Assembly (NCBI RefSeq): GCF_009866525.1
Contig: NZ_CM020866.1
Span: forward strand, 374,260 to 438,259
Source of the DNA: Spiroplasma poulsonii
GTDB taxonomy: Bacteria > Bacillota_I > Bacilli_A > Mycoplasmatales > Mycoplasmataceae
Direction of reading: 5' to 3'
DNA: 64,000 bases
The notes under the pieces are model-generated. The model was not told the origin of the DNA. It worked only from the letters and a program-made list of their open reading frames with translations, and made no database searches. Shown piece by piece: positions 1-10,162 of this stretch (position 1 is its first letter; every line of letters begins with the position of its first letter). The translations under genes and the position numbers were made by a program.

Positions 1-796
1 GGTGGACAAGGATACATGTTATACATTAATAAATCTCTTGAATTCATAACTTTTTTATTAAATTGACCTTTAATAATTGGCCGACCAATTACAGGCATAT
101 CAAAAAAGATAGGATTACCATAAAATTTAACTGCCATTGCTCTAACCCCCGGGTCTTTTAATAAAACTTCATCTAATTCAACAATACCTTTATTTAGTTT
201 TTCATCATAAGTTATTTTAGGAAAACAATAACCTTCACCTGGGGCACTTGTTTGTATAAATTGTCTTACTGATAAACCACTATTACTAATTTTGTCATTA
301 ATACTTGAAAATGTAATTTCTTGTCATAAAAAACTACCATCATAAGGTGAATAATAATTAATAACATTAGATGGATATAATCATTGTCTATCTTGTGGTG
401 CAGAATTAATATTACCCCCACCAATATTTAAACCACGGTCATTAAATACAGTATAAAAATTATAATAATCATTAATATTTAATTTATTGACATCTTCATC
501 TAAAATTAATAAAGTATATTGTCTTTCAGTTGATTGTTGAGTAAATACTTGTTCAAATTTAGCTTCACCAAATTGAATTGAACTTCTATCATCAATCATA
601 TAAGCATCTCAATATTTCCCAACCTTAACTTCTTTAGTATAAAAATTATCTGCTTTATTATCATTATTCATAAAATAACTTAATTTATATTGCTTTAAGT
701 ATTCTAGCATTCTATTAATATCATAAATATTTTCACCATCAATTAATTTTCAATAAACATTATTATTTTCATCTTTTAATTTTATAGCAAAGGTGT
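1..796 (-). pseudogene. phage virion-type gene, 3' part after a frameshift (partial)
   Basis: Read on the minus strand from about 796 down to the window edge, this frame encodes an open stretch of about 260 codons. It contains TGSW-like phage structural sequence such as VGKYWDAYMIDD, NIGGGNINSAPQDRQW and QTSAPGEGYCFP. It continues, in another frame, the gene that starts at 1144. One inserted base in the short T run near 791-796 would join the two frames as NETPFAIKLKDE. I do not recognise the family. Its place directly after the portal gene suggests a capsid or head protein of the same prophage. The gene runs off the window, so its end is unknown. Confidence 0.6.
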
Positions 797-1144
797 TTCA
801 TTATTGGCTCATATAGTTGAATTAATTGGCTGTTTATTAAAATCATCAATCGTTAATATATTAATTTCTTCACCTTTATATTTTTGTACTATTTTTAAAC
901 TATTTTGTCATTGAGCAATAGTACTTTCCATATTATCAAATATGCGTGAATAACTACCATAATCACTTGGTTTTGCATTATTAGGTTTTCATCCTGTTTC
1001 AGTATCAGGGATATATGAACTATAAACATTAAAAGGAAATACCATTCAATGACGATTGTCTTTTATGTTTTCTCTGATATCTATTAAAGTATCGTGGGCT
1101 TGTCTTCTTAATTCTTCGATAACTCCGGGATTAATTCTACTCAT
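782..1144 (-). pseudogene. phage virion-type gene, 5' part (frameshifted)
   Basis: ATG at 1144 begins MSRINPGVIEELRRQ. The frame stays open for 120 codons, with TGA as Trp, to a TAA at 782-784. The start lies 3 bases after the portal stop and has a GGAG-type ribosome site inside the end of the portal gene, as expected for a translated phage operon. Beyond about position 790 the natural continuation is in another frame (the partial gene at 1-796), so a one-base deletion in this copy is the simplest explanation. Function unknown; probably a head protein by position. Confidence 0.65.
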
Positions 1145-1147
1145 TTG

Positions 1148-2539
1148 TTAATTCTCCTTAATTTCTGTTCTACCTTGTAAGGCATTTTGATTATTACCAG
1201 TTTCATCATATTCTAGTAATTTATTATTATGTTCAATTTCTTTGGTTTGCATTTTATCTTGTCATTTTTCTATTTTTTCAAAATATTTGTTTGCTTCTAA
1301 TTCATCAATATTATCATATTCAGTAATTGCTCTTATTGGTTCCATTGTGCCATTATCTAATCTAGCAGTAATTAATTCATTTTGTCGCATTTGGTCAACT
1401 AAACTAGCACTAACAAAATCAAAACCATAAGGTCGTTCACCAACACCATCTCATAAACCATAATATTTTAAAACAGTATCAAACATCTTTGTATAATATT
1501 GTTTACGATATGCTTGTAAATATGCTTGTTTTTCTAAATCTTTGGTTTTAGTTAATAAAGATTGTGTTTTATTTTGGTCATTATCTGATTTATCACCAAA
1601 AGGACTAGAAAAATGACATGCTAAATATACTTGTTCAATAATTGATTTTTCGTCTTCGGTATATGTTTCTAAGGTTGGTGTACCTTGTACTACTTGTAAA
1701 GATTGTGATAATTGACCATCTACTGCTGATTGACCTGATTGAATAAAAATATCATCAAAAGCATCTTGTAATACTTTTTTATTGCCTTTGTTATAAGCAG
1801 TCATTAAATCATCATCTAATACCCCATATCAATGAGTACGATTTGCTCATCTTTCTTTTGATTTAATATTAAAACTATCTTCTAAATCAAATTGTAATTT
1901 ATAACAATTTGCCATAGTAGGCCATGGGTTTAATGTTGTTGAAGTTGATAAAAATAATGGATTAGGTTCATTAATCATTTCTCAAAAAGGGACAATACCT
2001 AATTTGTTTTTAAATTCTTGTACTAAAACAGGTCTAACATCATCTTTAATTTGTGTTTTACTTTGCCCAACAACTACTTCATTATTTTTTGGTCAACCTT
2101 TAATAATTATTTTATCTTTGGTACAAATTAAATTTAAAATAAAACCACTATCTGATTGATGATAATTTAATCAAATATCAGCACCTTGTTCAATTTCATT
2201 TATTTTGCTTACTCTTGAAGTAAAGTTAAATGGGTTAATTCATAAATCAATATTGCCATCACTAGTTTCTAATAAACCAAAGATAGTTTTACCCATTAAA
2301 CTGGCTGTTAATTCATTTTTATCTAATTTTTCTTTTATTTTATAAGTTTCATATCATCAATTTAATTTTTCTAAAATGTCTTTACGATGAGACTTAAATA
2401 AAATATCTTTACCATTTACTAGTCGCATTTGATGGCGAGCAATAATATTTGCTAAATTAATAGTTCAATCATAATTATAAAATTTTAAAACACTATTAAT
2501 ATCATTTAAGTTTGGTAAACTAGGGAAAGTATTATTCAT
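1148..2539 (-). CDS. phage portal-like protein
   Basis: The 463-codon gene (MNNTFPSLPNLNDINSV...) has eight or more in-frame TGA codons read as Trp. It follows the large terminase and one small gene, which is the usual place of a portal gene. The sequence is rich in Trp and Asn and carries MGKTIFGLLETSDGNIDLWINP and VLVQEFKNKLGIVPFWEMINEPNP, which resemble portal-type clip and stem regions. No single catalytic motif is expected for a portal, so the call rests on size, order and general character. Its start overlaps the 3' end of the upstream small gene by 8 bases, and it is followed by the virion-type gene. Confidence 0.6.
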
Positions 2540-2810
2540 TGTTATTTTGCTCCTTTAATTTTAAAATAAGTGCATAATTAATAATATTTACTGTTAATAA
2601 ATTTGGTTCATTTGATAAAACTTGTACACATACTTTAATTTTTTGATATTTCTTAATATATTCGTTATATAAATTTAATTTACATATTGCTATATTATCT
2701 TTTTTTAATTCTTGACAAAGTCTTTTTTTAACTTGTCCACAAACAGACATATAAGGTCTTTTTGCATTTATTACACGTTCATCATGTATTACATAAATAT
2801 CTTTTTTCAT
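2532..2810 (-). CDS. small basic phage protein, unknown
   Basis: About 92 codons from ATG at 2810 (MKKDIYVIHDERVINAKR...). This ATG overlaps the terminase stop in a TAATG junction and has AAGGGAG 11 bases upstream. The longer frame from ATG 2837 lies inside the terminase gene and is less likely. The protein is Lys-rich with two Cys in KRPYMSVCGQVKKRLCQ and no membrane segment. Its 3' end overlaps the portal start. Function not recognised; translation is probably coupled to its neighbours. Confidence 0.55.
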   Translation of the reverse strand: MKKDIYVIHDERVINAKRPYMSVCGQVKKRLCQELKKDNIAICKLNLYNEYIKKYQKIKVCVQVLSNEPNLLTVNIINYALILKLKEQNNNE

Positions 2811-4270
2811 TAAGTTAATCACTCCCTTTGTTGTCATAATTTATAATCGGATGAACTATTATGTTTAACCATTGGTATTAATTCAAAGTGTAAAGCATAA
2901 AAATCACTATCAAATGTATCATCATATAAATCTAACATTCGTTCTTCTCTTACATCGGGTTTATCTTCTCATTGAATTAATTCATATTGGGTTTTACTTA
3001 CAGGACATTTTTCTCATAATCATTTTAATTGATTAGTATTTATTAACATTGTAAATGCTTCTACACGATGTTTTATTTTAAACTTCTGCTTTTGTGCTGG
3101 TTTAAAATTCATGTATTGACCAAAAGTATAATTATATTTTTCTCTATTTAAACTTTCTAATGTTGCATAAGCACTATCATCAACATTAATTGATATTCCT
3201 TGTTGTATTAAATTAAAATATTGGTTTAATTGATTGTTGTAAAACTCTAAAATATCTTTTACTTGTTCTAATGGTCCTTTAAATTGTTGCGTAGCATTTG
3301 AGTGTGTATATTCAGCAACTTTATAGGCTTTTTTATCAAATGAATTATATATTCAAAAGCTCGATGCTGTTGTATGTCCTTTGGGACTAGTAGAGTTTGC
3401 TAAGTCAACACCACCTAATAATTTAGTTGGTTGAATAATATCTGTTGCTTGCATAATATCAATATATCTTGCAAAAATTGAACCACTAGTATTCCCAGGC
3501 AGTCCTCAACTTCATACTCTTGCTCTTTCAATATCTAATTGTTCTAATCTTAATTGTTCATTAACTTTATCTTGTGGTAATTCATAATTAAGTCTTCAAC
3601 TAGAATAATGAATAATAATCTTCATATTTCATTTTTCAATATAATTAATTTGTTCATATTTACTACGCATTATTTCTTCATTAAAAGGTAATAATTCATT
3701 ACAATAACCAACAATATATCTTTTTAAGCTTTCAGGATTACATGTATTAATTGTTATTTTATTTTGATAACCACGAATAGCAAATTCTAAATCACTTAAA
3801 TCTTTTTGTTGAAATTGATCACATTCTTCTCTTCAATCAATAACTAATTTATATTTATTTAAATCAGCAAAAGCTTTTAATTTTTCTTTTCGACTTGGTG
3901 AATGTAAACCTTTACAATATATTTTGCTCCCATTTGATAAAGTAAAAGTAAAATTAGATAAATTAATAGTATAAGAAATATTATTTTCATCTAACATATT
4001 TCATATGTTTTGAAAGACACTATCTTTTAAATCTTTACTTCAATACATACTAGCAATAATACAAATTGGTTCTTTAATCAATAAACTAATTTTTAATAAT
4101 TCACCAAACATTTTAATATTTGAAATAGTTTTACCACTATATCGTGTTCCAATTTGATTAATTTCATTAACTAATTCATATTTTTTAGCAAATGGATATT
4201 TATCACCAACATTACTATTTTGTAATAACCAATAAGGCGTTTCTAACAAATAAGTAAAATGATTAAGCAT
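2810..4270 (-). CDS. phage terminase large subunit
   Basis: A 486-codon protein that fits a packaging ATPase-nuclease. Near residues 41-48 is a Walker A-like GTRYSGKT. Further on, LVIDWREECDQF looks like the Walker B strand with its acidic pair. The C-terminal half has LLGGVDLANS and INVDDSAYATLES, typical of the RNase H-fold nuclease that cuts concatemers. ATG 4270 is chosen over GTG 4279: both lie inside the end of the small-subunit gene, but ATG has AGAAAG at a good distance. It follows the small subunit with an overlap and is followed by a one-base overlap to the next gene. Confidence 0.8.
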
Positions 4271-4661
4271 TATTATCACTTTCTTTTTTAATATCTCTAA
4301 TATCAGTTTGTAAATTAACTATTATTGGTTGTTGATTATTTAAATTTAATTCTTTTTCAAGTTCTTTTTCTTGCAGTGAATATTTATAATTAAATGCTCG
4401 TTGTCAATATAATTTAGCACCATCAGGCGAACGCATCATATATTCAATTATTTCACTTTCAATTCTATCAACTTGTTTTTCAAGCAAAGGAACTATCTTT
4501 TCGCTCGCATAAGTATCATATCTTCACTTGCAAGAAAGGTTGAATTTATTGGTTAAATCATTCAATGTATATGGTTTATTAGATGATTTATCTTGTCAAA
4601 ATTCTTCTATTTTACGGTAAATTGTTCGTAAACTTGCTGTTTTTGGATTAAATTCTTTCAT
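4263..4661 (-). CDS. phage terminase small subunit
   Basis: A 132-residue protein (MKEFNPKTASLRTIYRKIEEF...) starting at ATG 4661 behind a strong AAGGAG site. The N-terminal third looks like a helix-turn-helix (YTLNDLTNKFNLSCKWRYD); the rest is helical and charged, as in small terminases that bind DNA and recruit the large subunit. It directly precedes and overlaps the large terminase. Identification is by position and fold type, not by a unique motif. Confidence 0.6.
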
Positions 4662-4739
4662 TTTTACTCCTTGTTTCATACTAAAATTGCAATTATAAAA
4701 ATTATATGGTTAAATATAAGTATAGAAAAAACATGTACG

Positions 4740-4765
4740 AAAGAACTTGGCCGGTTCTTTTTATT
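4740..4765 (+). terminator. hairpin followed by T-rich tract
   Basis: AAAGAAC and GTTCTTT pair around a 7-base loop and are followed by TTTATTT on the plus strand. No plus-strand gene ends just before it, so it may be a leftover terminator or a leader element of the prophage operon. Confidence 0.4.
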
Positions 4766-4771
4766 TACATT

Positions 4772-4809
4772 CTTAATTAAAATAAAAAAAAGGTAAATTT
4801 CTTTACCTT
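4772..4809 (-). terminator. intrinsic terminator, minus orientation
   Basis: AAGGTAAA (4790-4797) pairs with TTTACCTT (4802-4809) with a 4-base loop. Read on the minus strand it is followed by a run of seven T. It faces transcription entering the prophage operon from the right. Its original gene is not present, perhaps displaced by the transposase gene next door. Confidence 0.5.
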
Positions 4810-4939
4810 CTTAGTTAAATTAATTTGCTAATAAATAAATTAACACCTATATTATAACATATTAAATAAAAATTACTATCTTTTTTGATTTTTTATTATT
4901 TTTGTGATAATGTTTGAAATTAAGAAAAGAGGGTAAAAA

Positions 4940-6277
4940 ATGATAAATGTTGATAACAACTTTTTTAACAATTTTAATATTTTATTAGATAAACAAAGTA
5001 TTGAAATTATTCAACAAAATTTAGAAAATTATGATAAATGAATTTTTAAAAATTATAAAATTGATGAAACTTTAAAAGAATTTAAAGATTATAAAGTAAA
5101 AGAAATAAAACCAAGAACATTAACTATTTTAAATGGGAAAATAACTTTTAAAAGAAGAAGATATTATAAAATTAATCCAGAAACAGGTAAAGAAGAATAT
5201 ATTTTTCCTTTGGATAAACTTTTAGTAATTGAAAAATGACAAAGAATAGATAATTCTGTTAAAGAAAAAATATTATCATTTATTGGCAAGAAAAAAACAT
5301 ATCAAGATATTTTAGATACTATGGAACATGTAAAAATTTGTATAAAAACAATTTCAAATATTATGAAAAATGCAAAAACTGATAAAGAATATTATCTTAA
5401 TAAAACTAATAAAAAAATAAAAATACCGCATACTTTATATATTCAAATTGATGGAACTTTTTTAAAAATGTGAAATGAAAATAAAATAGGAAAACAGAAA
5501 ATAAAAAAACATAGTATATTTTCAACTGTTTATACTGGTTTTGATAAAGCAAAATCAACTAAAAAAAGACCTGTAATTGAAAATAAATTGGGTGTTATAG
5601 AATTAGATAACATTCCAGAATATATTAGAAAAAATAGTAAATTAACTAATTTTGTTAATAAATTACTTATATTAATTACAAGTTATTATGATATTAATGA
5701 CAATATTGAAATTATGGTATTAGGTGATGGTGCACCTTGAATTAAAAATATTGCAAAAGTTATTCAAGAATATTTCCCTAAAAATAAAGTACATTACACC
5801 ATAGATAAATTTCATCTTACAAGTAGATTTAAAAAACTATATCCGTTTCAAAATAAAAATAAAGAAAATAGAGAAACTTATCATAAAACCGTTGATTATT
5901 TTTATAATGCAAAATATGAAGAATTATTACAATGCTTAGAAAACAGTTCTTCTTTTATAAAAGAATCAAAAATGAAATTCTTAAAAGAAACAATTAAATT
6001 AATTAAAAATAATGAAGAGGGTGTCAGAAATCAAATATTATGAAATAATATTGGTTGTCATATTGAAGGTGATATATCACATTACTGTAAGGGTGTTTTG
6101 GTTAAAAAAGCAACTTATCATGAAAAAACTCTTAAAAATAAATTAAATACTAGTATGATGAATTTTAAAAATAAAATTAATTTATTTAACACTAATGAAC
6201 CATTAGAAGAAAATAGAATTAATTATTCAGTTAATAATTTTAATAAAAAATTACAACAAAACTTATATCTTTATTAA
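4940..6277 (+). CDS. UPF0236 / ISLre2-type transposase-like protein
   Basis: An intact 445-codon gene, with TGA as Trp, behind AGAGGG. The N-terminal 130 residues are basic, with FKRRRYYKINPETG. Then come YIQIDGTFLK, MVLGDGAPWIK, HYTIDKFHLTSRF and GCHIEGDISHYCKG. This order of acidic and His motifs is that of the UPF0236/ISLre2 group, which includes the transposase-like proteins of mycoplasma integrative elements. I could not find convincing terminal inverted repeats or a target duplication, so the mobile unit is undefined. It sits between a truncated prophage and a broken sigH-like gene and may mark an insertion or rearrangement point. Confidence 0.75.
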
Positions 6278-6355
6278 TTTTATATAATAAATTAAGTAAT
6301 TTTAATAAAAATATATTTTTTGTTGTGAAAAAATTTAAAAAATACTAAAATATTA

Positions 6356-6383
6356 TTGACAATAAAATTAAAAGTTATATACT
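6356..6383 (+). promoter_or_regulatory. sigma-70 type promoter
   Basis: A consensus TTGACA (6356-6361), 16-base spacer and TATACT (6378-6383). It points at the sigH-like pseudogene and the rpmG-secE-nusG genes behind it. It may be the native promoter of that operon or be brought by the upstream transposase unit. Confidence 0.55.
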
Positions 6384-6446
6384 ATAGATAAGTAAGTGGT
6401 ATATTATTCCACAATTTCTAAGATATTAATTAAAACCCTTAAATAA

Positions 6447-6968
6447 TACATACAACCTAATTTATATAAATTATATGCCCCCTTTCTAGAAGAGGTAAAA
6501 CGACGAACGTTTTATAAGTATTTTGCTTTGCCAATTGAATTATCCGATTTAGAGAGTTTGAAGTATTTTTCTGTCCTAGAAAGTGCGAAAATGTATAATC
6601 CTCAGTCACGGAAAAAACTAAAAGATTTTATTTTTCAACGTTATACATAAGATATTCATAAGCAAATTCGCCAATGTTTAAATATGCGAAATCGCGTTTT
6701 GAATTATTATGTTAAACTAGCAAATGATAATGTTACAAACAATGAAGAATATTTTTCAACAAAAATTGCGCGTTTTGATGAACAAAAACAAGTTATTAAA
6801 TTATTTTATCAACGGTTATCACCATTAGAAAAAGAAGTTTTTCGATTATGGTATGCAGGGGAAAATATTTATAATATTCATCAACTTTTAGCCCTAGATT
6901 ATTGGCAAGTTGATAATGCAATGCAACGAATTATGCAAAAAACAAAGGATTTTTATAAAAATAATTAA
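6447..6968 (+). pseudogene. SigH-like sigma factor, interrupted by a stop codon
   Basis: One frame runs from 6447 to 6968 but contains TAA at 6648-6650. The first part reads LYAPFLEEVKRRTFYKYFALPIEL and lacks a clear start codon. The second part includes a 94-residue open frame from ATG 6684 with a region 4-like helix-turn-helix: LSPLEKEVFRLWYAGENI and then VDNAMQRIMQKTKDF. The VDNA-QR signature and the neighbours rpmG-secE-nusG match the Bacillus sigH locus. The stop removes regions 1-2 from region 4, so a working sigma factor is unlikely. The 94-residue C-terminal piece could still be made. Confidence 0.7.
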
Positions 6969-6972
6969 ATTA

Positions 6973-7000
6973 AGTATATCAATATTTTTATTAATATACT
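6973..7000 (+). other. hairpin between sigH-like gene and rpmG
   Basis: AGTATAT and ATATACT pair, with a further AATA/TATT after one mismatch. No T run follows, so it is not a typical terminator; it may be a processing or stability element. Confidence 0.35.
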
Positions 7001-7022
7001 ATAATTAAATATGGTGAATATT

Positions 7023-7172
7023 ATGCGCGAAAAAATTATATTAGTATGCTCGGAATGTTTAAATCGAAATTATTCAACATTTAAGAATAAGATGACACAA
7101 AAAGAGCGGTTAGAAATAAATAAATTTTGTAAAACATGTAACAAGCATACGAAACATAAAGAAACAAGGTAG
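7023..7172 (+). CDS. rpmG: 50S ribosomal protein L33
   Basis: The 49-residue protein [20 protein letters not shown]... has two CxxC pairs (CSEC near residue 9 and CKTC near residue 37), the zinc-ribbon form of L33, a component of the large ribosomal subunit. It lies directly before secE with no space: the stop is at 7170-7172 and the next start codon at 7182. The rpmG-secE-nusG order is conserved in Firmicutes. Confidence 0.93.
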   Translation: MREKIILVCSECLNRNYSTFKNKMTQKERLEINKFCKTCNKHTKHKETR

Positions 7173-7181
7173 GTGTTCGCA

Positions 7182-7628
7182 ATGACTAAAAAAGCGAAAG
7201 ATGATAACGCAAAAAAAGAAATTAAACCAGTTTTAACAAAAGAAGAAAAAAAAGCGTTAAAGCTGCAAAAGAAAAATGAGAAAGCAGCGCTAATTTTTCA
7301 AAAAAAAGCAAGTAAAACAGCGCCAATTCAAATTGGAACAAAAAAAGAAATTACTGCACCAGAAATTGACGAAAATGGTGAGCCAATTAAAAAAGGTCTT
7401 TTTAAAAGTAAACATTCCGATAAAAGTAAAAGAACAAATTGAAAATTAGCATTTCGTGAATTTCCTGTTAAAATGGCCAAAGAAGTAACAAGAATTCGTT
7501 GGACAAGTAAAGGTAGTTTAGGACGCAAATTTTTAATAACAATTTTATTTATTATTGCTTTTGCAATATTTTATTTAGTATTGGATTTAGTTTTACACCA
7601 CTTACTAATCGTCGCGCGCATTATATAA
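7182..7628 (+). CDS. secE: preprotein translocase subunit SecE
   Basis: A 148-residue protein with a long Lys/Glu-rich N-terminal extension (about residues 1-85), then the SecE motif FPVKMAKEVTRIRW and one membrane segment near residues 112-138. SecE clamps the SecY channel. ATG 7182 is preferred to GTG 7173 because AGGTAGGTG precedes it at a normal distance. It is much longer than the 60-residue minimal SecE, as is usual in mollicutes. It is followed by nusG. Confidence 0.9.
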
Positions 7629-7665
7629 TAATAGTACGATAAGAAAAAATTAAAGGAGCAAAATA

Positions 7666-8310
7666 ATGACAGAACAGAACACAATGACAGAACTAGAGGC
7701 AAATAATGATAACCTGGATAACAGTGAAGATTTCGATGATGTTACGAAGTATCCTGGAAAATGATATGTAATTAATTGTTATTCTGGTCACGAAGATCGT
7801 GTCCGTGATGATTTAATTCAACGGGTAGAATCATTAAATATGAAAGATGTTGTTTTTGATATTATAGTTGTAAAAGAGACAGTCCCACCCAAAAACGGGA
7901 AGACAATAGAAAAAAACGTTTATCCAGGATATATTTTTATTAATATGATTATGAATGATGAAGCCTGATATATTGTTCGAAATACAACTGGTGTTACCGG
8001 GTTTATTGGTTCATCAGGACGCGGGACAAAACCGTTTCCATTAACTGACCAAGAAGCAAAAACAATGCTTTCAAAATCACTAGCAGCTAAAAAAGCAGCA
8101 GCACAACAAGGGAAAAAAGTTAAAAAAGTGTTTGTTGCAAACTTTGAAGTTAACAATTATGTTCGTATTCTATCTGGAACTTTTGTTGATATGGAAGGAC
8201 AAGTTACAAAAATTGATACTTCAAAAGGAATTGCAACAGTAAATTTAGAGATGTTTGGTCGTTTAACTTCCACCGAAGTTGATTTTGACCAATGTGAAAA
8301 GATTGGTTAA
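7666..8310 (+). CDS. nusG: transcription termination/antitermination factor NusG
   Basis: A 214-residue protein behind AAAGGAG. The NGN domain starts near residue 30 (KWYVINCYSGHEDRV) and contains VYPGYIFINM and the TGVTGFIG motif. A KOW domain follows near residue 160 (NYVRILSGTFVDMEGQV). NusG binds RNA polymerase and aids elongation and termination. The acidic first 25 residues are an extension. A strong terminator follows. Confidence 0.95.
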
Positions 8311-8315
8311 GAAGA

Positions 8316-8352
8316 CATAACAAATTAGTAATAATTTTTGTTATGTTTTTTT
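8316..8352 (+). terminator. terminator after nusG
   Basis: CATAACAAA (8316-8324) pairs with TTTGTTATG (8337-8345) and is followed by seven T. It ends the rpmG-secE-nusG transcript. Confidence 0.85.
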
Positions 8353-8359
8353 CGCAAAA

Positions 8360-8952
8360 ATGTTAAATTTAACATGATTAGTAGATTCTGCTTTTTTTTC
8401 GCAAAATGCTATTATTGTTGCAAAACAATTATTAGGAAAGTATTTAATTCGTATTATTGATGGGAAAAAAATATTTGTAAAATTATTTAGACAGAAGCAT
8501 ATGATGGACCAAACGATGATGCTAATTATGATTTTAACAATAAACGAAGTTTACGTAGTGAAACATTATTTTGACAAGGTGGTTATGCCCATATTTTTAT
8601 GATTTATGGGATGTATTTTTGTCTTAATATTGTTACTGATCAAGTTTATTATCCGAGTGCTGTTTTGTTACGAGCTGGTGAAATTATTCTTGATGAAACA
8701 ATTCCTAATTTTATTAGTAAACCTAATTTAGCAAATGGTCCAGGAAAACTGTCACGTTATTTAAAAATTAATAAAACTGATGATGGGCTTAACCTTATCA
8801 AAAGTTCAACACTATATTTAGGGCAAGAAACAACGCCAAGTGTTTTTGACATTACAACAACGCCACGGGTTAATATTGATTATGCAACTAATTTTAAGTT
8901 AAAACCATATTGTTTTTATATTACCAATCATAAGGCAGTTTCAAAAAAGTAA
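8360..8952 (+). pseudogene. 3-methyladenine DNA glycosylase (Aag/MPG family), dead
   Basis: The N-terminal part (MLNLTWLVDSAFFSQNAI, AKQLLGKYLIR) and the C-terminal part (ANYDFNNKRSLRSETLFWQG, GGYAHIFMIYGMYFCLN, NGPGKLSRYL) clearly belong to one Aag-type base-excision glycosylase. They lie in different frames, with a shift near 8470-8485. The second frame also has TAG at 8488-8490 where the family has Glu of the catalytic ETEAY motif. Two lesions, one on the catalytic Glu, mean the gene cannot make active enzyme. Confidence 0.85.
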
Positions 8953-8962
8953 GAGGTTAAAA

Positions 8963-9532
8963 ATGAACAAAACAAAAAACACAGAAATTTGAAAAATTCA
9001 TCCTGATTTTCCTTATCTTGAGATTAGTAATATGGGTCGTATTCGTAACAATATGACAAAGAAAGTTAAGGAACTAAAAAAACCAAAAAATACAAATTAT
9101 TTTTTAGTTCGTCGTCGTGAAGAAGGAAAAACAAAAACAAAACCGCTGCATAAATTAGTTGTTGAATTATTTATTGGCCAAGTACCACCAAATATGACGA
9201 TTGATCATATTAATGGTAATCCCCGCGATAATCGTGCTGAAAATCTTGAAATTGTGTCAAAACGTGAAAACACAATGCGGCAAATTAGAATGTGATCACA
9301 TCCACACAGTTTTTATAATCGTAATTTAATTGAAGCTCATAGCGAAAAGCGTTGAATGTATCGCGATCAATTATACAATTGGATTGAGTTGTTAAAATTA
9401 CTACACGCTCAAGGAATTATTTATTATCAAGTTAAATGAAGGGGCAGTAGCAGCGGGCGGATTGGTCAATTGCCAAACGGTGAAACCATTATGCGGGTAA
9501 AAAACATTGATTTTGACGATGATGATTTTTAA
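8963..9532 (+). CDS. HNH endonuclease (homing-type, NUMOD4-like N terminus)
   Basis: A 189-residue protein with intact frame (four TGA as Trp). Residues 8-25 (EIWKIHPDFPYLEISNMGRI) resemble NUMOD4. Residues 62-105 hold the HNH_3 core: LHKLVVELFIGQ, TIDHINGNPRDNRAENLE. Such proteins are free-standing nicking or homing endonucleases found in phages and introns. The C-terminal 80 residues, ending in an acidic tail, carry no motif I know. It starts 10 bases after the dead aag gene and is closed by a terminator. Likely mobile or phage-derived cargo. Confidence 0.8.
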
Positions 9533-9535
9533 ACA

Positions 9536-9566
9536 AACTATTATTTATTAAGATAATAGTTTTTTT
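9536..9566 (+). terminator. terminator after HNH gene
   Basis: AACTATTAT (9536-9544) pairs with ATAATAGTT (9553-9561) and is followed by T residues. It lies between convergent genes. Confidence 0.8.
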
Positions 9567-10068
9567 AAAAGGTAATGTGGGGGTTAAGGCCAACACTATA
9601 TGTTAGGTCAAGATAACCATGGTAATTTAATTTAATAGCATCAGTTAAAGTTGCAGAAACACAAACATCTAATGCAACACCAACCAGGACAAGGTCTGTC
9701 ACATTTTGTTCTTGTAAGAATTCATGTAAACCGTTCGAAATTTGATTATCATTGAAAAAGGCACTATAACTGTCAATGTCTTGTGCTGTTCCTTTTAAAA
9801 TAATTTTATTAAAATAACTTTCTGGTAATTGATAAAGTTCGCTTCCTCAATTATTGGCAAGACAATGTGGTGGTCACTTTGTAAATGAACAGTGATCTTT
9901 GGGATGAAAATCTTTTGTGGCAACAACTAAATCTTTATTATTTTGAAACGTTTTAATTAACTTTACAATTTGATGATGAAGTTTTTCTGCTCCAGAAACA
10001 TATAATGCTCCTTTTGGATTAACAAAGTCATTTTGATAATCAACAACAATTAACGCTTTTTTCGTCAT
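9565..10068 (-). CDS. pncA: nicotinamidase / isochorismatase-family hydrolase
   Basis: A 167-residue protein starting MTKKALIVVDYQNDFVNP. The catalytic Asp is in DYQNDF, metal-site His residues are in DFHPKDHCSF, and the nucleophile Cys is in GVALDVCVSATLTDA. This is the PncA layout, which turns nicotinamide into nicotinate for NAD salvage. A GGAG site lies before the ATG. It is a single gene, divergent from rsmG. Substrate is inferred from the DFHP-H pattern. Confidence 0.85.
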
Positions 10069-10124
10069 TTTTAACTCTCCTTTTGAATAATTTTTATTAT
10101 CTATTTATATATTAACAAATATCT

Positions 10125-10133
10125 TGTTATAAT
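10125..10133 (+). promoter_or_regulatory. extended -10 promoter of rsmG-parAB
   Basis: TGTTATAAT, an extended -10 (TG-n-TATAAT), lies about 30 bases before the rsmG start. No good -35 is visible, which is usual for extended -10 promoters. Confidence 0.55.
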
Positions 10134-10162
10134 GTTAACGCAATTAAAAGTTATGAGGGGTT

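Noticed and set aside
6270-6360. Terminal inverted repeats of the UPF0236 transposase unit
   Set aside because: Comparison of 4820-4939 with 6278-6360 gave no convincing complementary ends.
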